Shown piece by piece: positions 52,184 through 64,000 of a stretch of DNA of 64,000 nt. The stretch is from Actinocrinis sp035653575 (GTDB lineage: Bacteria; Actinomycetota; Actinomycetes; Streptomycetales; Catenulisporaceae). The notes beneath the pieces were generated by a model that saw only the letters and a list, made by a program, of their open reading frames with translations, made no database searches and had not been told where the DNA came from. Both the position numbers and the translations under genes were made by a program. Within the stretch, counting starts at the first letter, position 1, and each line of letters starts with the position of its first letter. The stretch is from positions 1 through 64,000 of the forward strand of contig NZ_DASRBQ010000006.1 of the NCBI RefSeq assembly GCF_035653575.1. The letters run 5' to 3'.

Positions 52184-53653
52184 TTACCGGTCGGTCTGCC
52201 GGTAGGCGGGGGCCACGCCGGTGACCGCGTCGCCGATGCGGTGGACGCGCACCGCATTGGTGGAGCCCGGAATGCCGGGCGGGGAGCCGGCCGTGATGAT
52301 GATCAGTTCGCCGGGCTGGCAGCGGCCGAGCTTGAGCAGGGCCTGGTCCACCTGGACCACCATCTCGTCGGTGCTGCCGACCTCGTCGCCGATGAAGGTC
52401 TCCACGCCCCAGCTCAGGGCCAGCTGGGAGCGGACGATCGGCTCGGGCGTGAAGGCCAGGATCGGGATCGGCGAGCGGTAGCGGCTGAGCCTGCGCGCGG
52501 TGTCGCCGCTCTTGGTGAACGCGACCAGATAGCTGGCGCTCAGATAATCGCCCAGCTCCGCGGCCGCGCGGGCGACCGCGCCGCCCTTGGTGCGGGGCTT
52601 GGAGATCGACGGCGGCAGGCCCTTGGCCAGGACCTGCTCCTCGACCGCGCAGATGATCTTGGCCATGGTCTGCACGGTCTCGACCGGGTAGTCGCCGACC
52701 GAGGTCTCCGCCGAGAGCATGACCGCGTCGGCGCCGTCGAAGATCGCGTTGGCCACGTCGCTGGCCTCGGCCCGGGTGGGGCGGGAGGCGCTGATCATCG
52801 AGTCGAGCATCTGGGTCGCCACGATGACCGGCTTGGCGTTGCGCCGGCACATGGTGATCAGCTTCTTCTGTACCAGCGGGACCTGCTCGAGCGGCATCTC
52901 CACGCCGAGGTCGCCGCGGGCCACCATGATCGCGTCGAAGGCGTCGACGACCTCGTCGAGGTTCTCCACCGCCTGCGGCTTCTCGACCTTGGCGATGACC
53001 GGCAGGTGCACGCCCAACTCGTCCATCACCGCGTGCACGTCGTCGACGTCCTTGGCGCTGCGCACGAAGGAGAGCGCGATCATGTCGGCGCGCAGGCCGA
53101 CCTCGTTCTCGCCGAGCGCCCAGCGCAGGTCCGCCACGTCCTTCTCGGACAGCGCCGGGACGGAGACCGCGACGCCGGGCAGGTTGATGCCCTTGTTGTT
53201 GGAGACCTTGCCGCCCTCGACGGTGGTGCAGATCACCCGGGGGCCGTCCACCTCGACCACGTCGAGCGCGACCCGGCCGTCGTCGATCAGGATCCGGTCG
53301 CCCGGGTTGCAGTCGCCCGCCAGGCCCTTGTAGGTGGTGGAGCAGATGTTCTGGTCGCCGGGTACGTCCTCGGTGGTGATGATGAAGCGGTCGCCGCGCT
53401 GCAGCTTGATCGGGCCCTCGGCGAAGGTGCCGAGACGGATCTTCGGGCCCTGCAGGTCGACCAGGATGCCGACCGCCTTGCCCGCCTCGTCGGCGGCCTT
53501 GCGCAGGTTGAAGTAGCGGACCTCGTGCTCGGCGTAGGAGCCGTGCGACAGGTTGAGCCGGCCGATGTCGAGGCCGGCGGCGACCAGGGCCTTCAGCTGC
53601 TCCGGGGTTTCGGCCGAGGGGCCGAGAGTACAGACGATTTTCGCGCGACGCAT
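52184..53653 (-). CDS. pyk: Pyruvate kinase
   Basis: Converts phosphoenolpyruvate and ADP to pyruvate and ATP. 489 aa. N-terminal MRRAKIVCTLGPSAET, the active-site Lys in VIAKVEKPQAVENLDE, Mg2+/K+ site VARGDLGVEMP, and the C-terminal regulatory domain are intact. ATG 53653 gives the standard N-terminus; the open frame upstream to 53719 is extra. Monocistronic between two strong terminators. Confidence 0.97.
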   Translation of the reverse strand: MRRAKIVCTLGPSAETPEQLKALVAAGLDIGRLNLSHGSYAEHEVRYFNLRKAADEAGKAVGILVDLQGPKIRLGTFAEGPIKLQRGDRFIITTEDVPGDQNICSTTYKGLAGDCNPGDRILIDDGRVALDVVEVDGPRVICTTVEGGKVSNNKGINLPGVAVSVPALSEKDVADLRWALGENEVGLRADMIALSFVRSAKDVDDVHAVMDELGVHLPVIAKVEKPQAVENLDEVVDAFDAIMVARGDLGVEMPLEQVPLVQKKLITMCRRNAKPVIVATQMLDSMISASRPTRAEASDVANAIFDGADAVMLSAETSVGDYPVETVQTMAKIICAVEEQVLAKGLPPSISKPRTKGGAVARAAAELGDYLSASYLVAFTKSGDTARRLSRYRSPIPILAFTPEPIVRSQLALSWGVETFIGDEVGSTDEMVVQVDQALLKLGRCQPGELIIITAGSPPGIPGSTNAVRVHRIGDAVTGVAPAYRQTDR

Positions 53654-53786
53654 GAAAGCGACCCTATCCCTTACCCAGCGGTAACTAGTCCCGAACGGGC
53701 TCATTCGTAACGGAATCACCGGATGCGCGCACCAACCGGCGAAGTGGTCTGCCGGCCATCGTACCCAGGCCGGGTGAACACGGGTC

Positions 53787-53815
53787 GGCCGCCCACCAAG
53801 GCTTGGTGGGCGGCC
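53787..53815 (-). terminator. gltBD operon terminator
   Basis: GGCCGCCCACCAAG (53787-53800) and CTTGGTGGGCGGCC (53802-53815) form a perfect palindrome with a one-base centre, that is, a 12-13-bp stem once a small loop opens; 40 bp after the gltD stop. Confidence 0.78.
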
Positions 53816-53855
53816 GGTGGAGCGTTAGTAATTCCGGCGATCCGGCGCCCGCGGG

Positions 53856-59877
<6,022 letters not shown>

Positions 59878-59959
59878 CGGGTCCTCCATGGTCGTCGGTA
59901 AGGGTCGCGCCTGAATGCGCGCATGAGGGACGACACTGGCCCTGCCCGCGGTGGCTTTG

Positions 59960-59989
59960 AGGTTACACGATGGATCTAGCGTCCGTCAG
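59960..59989 (-). promoter_or_regulatory. Candidate gltB promoter
   Basis: On the minus strand CTGACG (-35-like, 59989-59984) and TAACCT (-10-like, 59965-59960) are 18 nt apart, about 80 bp before the gltB start. Twelve bases upstream lies a distinctive A/T-rich motif with CATATG (60001-60021). Matches are moderate. Confidence 0.4.
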
Positions 59990-60118
59990 TAGAGAATCTT
60001 CCATCTCATATGTTGGACAACGCCTCGTTGACCTGCGGCTGTAGCGCGCTACGACTTGTTTTCCCCCTGTTGCGCGCCCTTCACGCCCCCCAGCTGAGAT
60101 ACGTCTCACAGAACACGC

Positions 60119-60153
60119 GACGGGCGCGGATCCGGATCGGATCCGCGCCCGTC
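60119..60153 (-). terminator. lgt operon terminator
   Basis: A perfect 15-bp stem, GACGGGCGCGGATCC (60119-60133) with GGATCCGCGCCCGTC (60139-60153), 5-nt loop, just after the lgt stop. Confidence 0.82.
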
Positions 60154-60175
60154 GGCGCAGGTCAGTCGGCGACCG

Positions 60176-61240
60176 TTACGGATTAGCCGGTTGATTGTCG
60201 CCGATCGGCGCGGCCGCGGTGATTTCTTCGGCGGCGGCCGCCTGCGGCGACTGTTCTTCTCGCGCCGGTGTCTCGGCGTTTGACTCGGCTTCATCCGGGT
60301 GTGCATCCGCGTCCCCGGCGTCGTCCGGTACCGCCGCTGTGACCTGCGGCGATCCGTCGCGCGGCCAGTTCATCTCCGCGGGCGTCTCACGGCCTGGACG
60401 GCGCCTGGAACTGACGATCAGGTACACCAGCGCACCGAACCCGACGATGATCGCGGTCCAGTCGTTGAGCCGCATGCCGAGGATGTGGTGCGCGTAGTCG
60501 CTGCGCAGGTGCTCGATCCAGCCGCGCCCGATCGTGTAGAGCAGCACGTAGAGCGCGAACGTGCGGCCGTGGCCCATCCGGAAGCGCCGGTCCGCCCACA
60601 GCACCACGAGCGCGACGAGCACGCACCAGACCGACTCGTACAGGAACGTAGGCTGGAAGTGGCCCGCGACGGTGCTCGTGCCCGGGATTCCGGAGCAGGG
60701 CGTGGCTTGCCGGCTCACGTCGTCCATGCAGTGGATCGTCAGGCCCCACGGCTTGGTGGTCGGGTCGCCGTACAGCTCGTTGTTGAACCAGTTGCCCCAC
60801 CGGCCGATGGCCTGCGCGAGCACGATTCCGGGAGCGATCGCGTCGGCGAGCGGCGGAAGTTTCACGCCGCGCCGCCGCGCCCCGATCCAGGCGCCGAGCG
60901 CGCCGAGGGCGATCGCGCCCCAGATGCCCAGGCCGCCGTCCCAGATGTAGAACGCCCGCACCCAGTCCTTGCCGGCGGTGAAGTAGAGCTCGTAGTCGGT
61001 GATGACGTGGTAGAGCCGGCCGCCGAGCAGGCCGAAAGGCACGGCCCAGATCGCGATGTCCGTGATGACGTGCGGCTCGCCGCCGCGCGCGCGCCAGCGC
61101 CGCTCGCCGAGCCAGACGGCCACCGCGATTCCCGCGATGATGCACAGCGCGTAGAACCGGATTGGGAACGGGCCGAGCTTGAGCTCGGCGCTGGTCGGGC
61201 TCGGCAGGTAGGCCAGCGGGTGCGGCGCGAGCGGCGTCAT
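60176..61240 (-). CDS. lgt: Phosphatidylglycerol-prolipoprotein diacylglyceryl transferase
   Basis: Transfers diacylglycerol from phosphatidylglycerol to the lipobox Cys of prolipoproteins, the first step for the lipoproteins encoded elsewhere in this window. 354 aa. Signature GRWGNWFNNELYG (146-158), about seven membrane helices, HVITD and the essential Arg/Tyr loops are present. An acidic cytoplasmic tail of about 75 residues is typical of actinobacteria. ATG overlaps the preceding DsbA-like stop by 4 nt. Confidence 0.96.
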   Translation of the reverse strand: MTPLAPHPLAYLPSPTSAELKLGPFPIRFYALCIIAGIAVAVWLGERRWRARGGEPHVITDIAIWAVPFGLLGGRLYHVITDYELYFTAGKDWVRAFYIWDGGLGIWGAIALGALGAWIGARRRGVKLPPLADAIAPGIVLAQAIGRWGNWFNNELYGDPTTKPWGLTIHCMDDVSRQATPCSGIPGTSTVAGHFQPTFLYESVWCVLVALVVLWADRRFRMGHGRTFALYVLLYTIGRGWIEHLRSDYAHHILGMRLNDWTAIIVGFGALVYLIVSSRRRPGRETPAEMNWPRDGSPQVTAAVPDDAGDADAHPDEAESNAETPAREEQSPQAAAAEEITAAAPIGDNQPANP

Positions 61241-62139
61241 GACTTACTCGCTGACGGCGACGGCGAGGCCGCCGCGCTCGGGCTCGTGGAGGCCGCGGCG
61301 CTGCCGCTCGCGGACGCGCTCGGAGAGGCGCTCGGGTTGACCCCGGCCAGCTTGTCGATCGAGGCGATGAACGCGGCCTGCGCGGCCTCGGTGGTCGATG
61401 CGGTCGGCAGCGTGTAGGCCTTGCCGTTGGCGTAGATCGTCGGGGTGGACGGCTGGTTGTTGGTGACCTTGTTCAGGTCCGCGTAGTTCTGCCGCACCCA
61501 GTCGAAGTACTTGTGCGAGTTGACGCAGGACTCGAAGGTCTTGGTGTCCAGACCCTGCACCTGCTTGGCCAGCGCGATCAGCGTCGCGTCGGAGGCGAAG
61601 GAGTCGGTCGTCTCCGCGGGCTGGTTGGTGTAGATGATGTCGTGGTAGTCCTCGAAGTGCCCGGCGTCTTGGGCGCAGGCGAAGGCGTTGCCGGCGTGCA
61701 GCGAGCCGCTGCCGTTGGTGTTCGCGTCGATGAGCGTGACCGGGTGGATCAGCAGTTCGAGGGTGCCGTCCTGGATCAGCTTCTTGTACGCGGGCGTGTA
61801 CGTGGTCTCGTACGACTTGCACGCCGAGCAGCGGGCGTCTTCGTACACGGTGAGCTTGACCTTGGCGTCGGCGTTGCCGAGCGGGATCGCCATGCCGTCC
61901 GCGGCGCTGACCCCGCCGGTCGTGTCGGCCACCGCGCCCACGGGAACGGCGGTCGGAGTCTTGGGCGCGTTCGCGGCCTGCACGGCGAAGGCGATGCCCA
62001 CGGCCACCGCGATGACGGCGACGACGGAACCGTAAATGGCGTAGAGCCGGTTGCGCCGGGCGCGGCGCTGCTGCTCAAGCCGCAGCTCTGCGGCGCGCTG
62101 GCGGGCCAGCTCCTTGCCTACCCTGTTGGCCTTGCTCAT
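61237..62139 (-). CDS. Membrane-anchored DsbA-like thioredoxin-fold protein 1
   Basis: 300-aa protein: basic cytoplasmic N-terminus, one membrane helix (about 33-55), then an extracytoplasmic DsbA-type domain (Thioredoxin_4) with active-site CSAC (Cys104, Cys107) in YEDARCSACKSYE and the cis-Pro region PSTPTIYANG. The C-terminus is a Ser/Ala/Pro repeat tail. Probably forms or shuffles disulfides in exported proteins. Coupled to lgt by a 4-nt overlap. Confidence 0.87.
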   Translation of the reverse strand: MSKANRVGKELARQRAAELRLEQQRRARRNRLYAIYGSVVAVIAVAVGIAFAVQAANAPKTPTAVPVGAVADTTGGVSAADGMAIPLGNADAKVKLTVYEDARCSACKSYETTYTPAYKKLIQDGTLELLIHPVTLIDANTNGSGSLHAGNAFACAQDAGHFEDYHDIIYTNQPAETTDSFASDATLIALAKQVQGLDTKTFESCVNSHKYFDWVRQNYADLNKVTNNQPSTPTIYANGKAYTLPTASTTEAAQAAFIASIDKLAGVNPSASPSASASGSAAASTSPSAAASPSPSASKS

Positions 62140-62396
62140 CGTCGGCGGTCCACTTCCAGGTCGGTCGCGAGTGCGGGCGGTATGCGGCGGCCCGTGCGCC
62201 CCGGCCCGGTGGTCGAGGGGTGACCCGTCACCGTGGCGAGCAGGCGCGCAGAAGCCGCTGCCGCATCCTAATCTCGCCGCCGCGCGGTGCCACCCACCCC
62301 CTATCAGATCTCGGGGAATTCATGGCGATGCGTGACCTCTCCGTGATCTGCGGGCGCGGGCGCCGGCCGAACCACTTCGCCGGGCGTCCCGCCGGA
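62140..62396. other. Intergenic region between the two DsbA-like genes
   Basis: 257 bp with no supported gene. It should contain the promoter of the dsbA1-lgt operon and the end of the second DsbA-like transcript. I see no clean terminator stem or operator. Confidence 0.35.
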
Positions 62397-63329
62397 TCAG
62401 CGCGCCGCGGCGACTGCCGCGTCCAGGGCGGCGCGGAAGGCGGCCTGCTGCACGGCCGCGGGCTGGCCGGTGAGCTTGTACTGCTTACCGTTGATCGCAT
62501 AGTACGGAGTCGCCACGGAGCCGTTCAGGACGGTGCTGAGCGAGGCGTAGTTCCGCTTGACCCACGAGCCGTGGACGTCGCGGTTGACACAGTCCTCGAA
62601 GGTGGGGCTGTCGAGTCCGGGGACCTGCTTGGCCAGCGAGATCAGCGCGGCGTCGGAGCCGTAGGCGTCGTCGTTCTCGTCGGGCTGGTTGGCATAGAGC
62701 AGGTCGTGCAGTGCGGCGAACTTGCCCGGCCCGGCGTCCTGGGCGCACGCCCCGGCGTTGCCCGCGCGCAGCGATCCGGTGCCGCCGAGATTGCGGTCGA
62801 TCAGGTCGACCAGGTGGTACTGCACCTGGATCTTCCCGGCGAGCGCGTACGACTTGTAAGTCGACTCGAACATCGACTCCGCGAGCTGACAGTAGGGGCA
62901 GCGGAAGTCCTCGTACACGGTCAGCGTGACGCGCGCGGGCGCGACCAAGGGATTCGACGAGGGCGAGAACGGGTTGGAGTCGCCGCCGAACGCAATGGCC
63001 AGGCTCCCCGGCCCCACGGCCCCGGCGGGTGCGACGAACGGCCCGGTCCCGAGTGCGGCGTCGGCGACGGCCCGCTTGTGCTGCACCAGGATCCCGACGG
63101 TCACGAGCGCCGCGATGAGGACGAAGACTCCCGCGCCGATCCACAGTTGCCGCTTGCGCCGCTGCGCCGCGACCTCCGCCTGCCGCACGGCCGCGGCCTT
63201 CAGCCGACCGGACCGCTCGCGTGCGTCGCCGTCGCGCGTCGCACCGATCTGGTCAGCTGCGTCAGTCGCGCCAGCTGCGTCGTCCTGAACTGGGCTGCCG
63301 AGCCCGCGATTCTCCGCCATGCCGGACAT
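62397..63329 (-). CDS. Membrane-anchored DsbA-like thioredoxin-fold protein 2
   Basis: About 310 aa, same build as its neighbour at 61237: basic cytoplasmic segment, one membrane helix (about 62-82), external DsbA-like domain with CPYC (Cys144, Cys147) in YEDFRCPYCQLAE. Two further Cys occur in AGACAQDAG and FEDCVNRD. The start is uncertain: ATG 63329 or 63320, neither with a good ribosome site. CPYC versus CSAC suggests different redox potentials for the pair. Confidence 0.86.
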   Translation of the reverse strand: MSGMAENRGLGSPVQDDAAGATDAADQIGATRDGDARERSGRLKAAAVRQAEVAAQRRKRQLWIGAGVFVLIAALVTVGILVQHKRAVADAALGTGPFVAPAGAVGPGSLAIAFGGDSNPFSPSSNPLVAPARVTLTVYEDFRCPYCQLAESMFESTYKSYALAGKIQVQYHLVDLIDRNLGGTGSLRAGNAGACAQDAGPGKFAALHDLLYANQPDENDDAYGSDAALISLAKQVPGLDSPTFEDCVNRDVHGSWVKRNYASLSTVLNGSVATPYYAINGKQYKLTGQPAAVQQAAFRAALDAAVAAAR

Positions 63330-63384
63330 GCTGGCGTGAACCGGGCCAAAAGCACGCGCGTGACACGTTCCGGTGGGCGGCCCT

Positions 63385-64000
63385 TCACCGCATCGGGTGA
63401 TCGCTTCTGAGCACCGCGACGGCGCGCGCGGCCGCAGCGCCGATGGCGGCACTGATCGCGCCGTCATCCGCCCCGGGCCGCGAGCGCGTGAAGACGGCGG
63501 CGGCGTACCGGTGACCGTCGGGATAGGTAACGACGCCGATCTCGTTGCGCACGATGCCCATGAGGCTGCCGCTCTTGGCCGCGACGCGCACCGGTGGCCG
63601 GAACGCGCTCGCGAGGCGGTTCCTGGTCAGCTGCTTGGCCATCACGGCACGCACCCGCGCACAAGCCTCGGCGGGCCCGGCGGACCCGTCCCAGATCTGC
63701 CGCAGCAAGCTGACCATGTCGCGCGGCGAGGTGCGGGTTCCGCGAGCCGGATCGAAAGCGGCAGCAGTCGGCAGGATCGTGTCGGCCCGCGCTGACTCGT
63801 CGGCGGTAGCGGAGGCCGACCAAGCGATCAGGTCGTCCCAGTCGGCGCGGCCGAGGTCCTGGCCGATCGAGTCCAGCATCGTCATCAGGTCGGACTCGAG
63901 CGATGTGGCGGTCAGCCCGAGCCTCGCGGCGGTCGCGTTGACGGCGTCGAGTCCAAGGGCGCGAATGAGCGCGTCGGTACACGCGTTGTCGCTGATCGTC
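63385..64000 (-). CDS. Class A beta-lactamase-like serine hydrolase, N-terminus beyond window
   Basis: Open frame entering from the window edge, about 205 residues of the C-terminal part. The first visible residues TISDNACTDALIRALGL hold the SDN motif, and AAKSGSLMGIVRNEIGVV holds the KSG (KTG-type) motif of penicillin-recognising serine enzymes. The nucleophile S-x-x-K lies outside the window. The omega-loop Glu motif (ExELN) is not evident where expected, so it may be a non-lactamase relative. Upstream of and co-directional with the DsbA-like gene. Confidence 0.78.
   Translation of the reverse strand, partial: TISDNACTDALIRALGLDAVNATAARLGLTATSLESDLMTMLDSIGQDLGRADWDDLIAWSASATADESARADTILPTAAAFDPARGTRTSPRDMVSLLRQIWDGSAGPAEACARVRAVMAKQLTRNRLASAFRPPVRVAAKSGSLMGIVRNEIGVVTYPDGHRYAAAVFTRSRPGADDGAISAAIGAAAARAVAVLRSDHPMR

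Noticed and set aside
63385..64000. Calling the truncated serine hydrolase a true beta-lactamase
   Set aside because: Only SDN and KSG motifs are visible; the nucleophile is outside the window and the omega-loop Glu is not evident.

Overview
This window is high-GC DNA from an actinobacterial chromosome: GTG starts are common, synonymous positions are almost all G/C, and many genes are translationally coupled. From memory, the gene order (uvrB ... coaE, rpsA ... polA ... a liv operon, an ANTAR regulator, pyk ... gltBD ... lgt) resembles the Streptomyces core chromosome. The decaprenyl-phosphoarabinose genes and several inserted secreted hydrolases are not typical of Streptomyces. I therefore favour a filamentous soil actinomycete outside Streptomyces, perhaps Catenulisporales-like; this is inference only. 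I see no insertion sequence, prophage, integrase or CRISPR array.

Layout. 1-4.7 kb (minus): a GH92 alpha-mannosidase cut by the window edge, a secreted Ca2+-dependent PI-PLC-type enzyme, and a PIG-V-like membrane mannosyltransferase. 4.8-6.1 kb: a TerC-family exporter behind a yybP-ykoY-type manganese riboswitch with a visible anti-Shine-Dalgarno element. 6.3-8.9 kb (plus): a GAF/SpoIIE phosphatase/HATPase protein and a Nudix hydrolase. 9.0-17 kb (minus): uvrB with a PafBC-type DNA-damage promoter, then, in order of transcription, rpsA, coaE, ubiA-dprE1-dprE2. 17.3-19.6 kb (plus): a methyltransferase and a flippase-like membrane protein.

19.7-34.1 kb is an accessory block for short acids and polyesters: 3-hydroxybutyrate dehydrogenase, a GAF/PucR-type regulator, a secreted polyhydroxyalkanoate depolymerase-type esterase, a six-gene coupled operon (branched-chain-type ABC transporter plus an alpha/beta hydrolase), divergent 3-oxoacid CoA-transferase genes, an MHS-family symporter and a beta-hydroxyacid-dehydrogenase-like protein. 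Together they read as degradation of external polyester, uptake, oxidation and CoA activation of 3-hydroxybutyrate or acetoacetate. 34.1-42.1 kb holds an HxlR regulator divergent from a PPOX-class oxidoreductase, a stand-alone Clp N domain, polA, a hotdog thioesterase, and a secreted GH8 enzyme flanked by two look-alike single-pass proteins of unknown function.

42.1-51.1 kb: a second, classical liv operon and a divergent polar-amino-acid ABC transporter. 51.2-64 kb: a PdtaR-like ANTAR response regulator, an unusual tRNA with a CAA anticodon but no long variable arm, pyruvate kinase, glutamate synthase (gltB-gltD), lgt with two membrane-anchored DsbA-like proteins, and the C-terminal part of a class A beta-lactamase-like serine hydrolase. 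Strong intrinsic-type hairpins end most operons.
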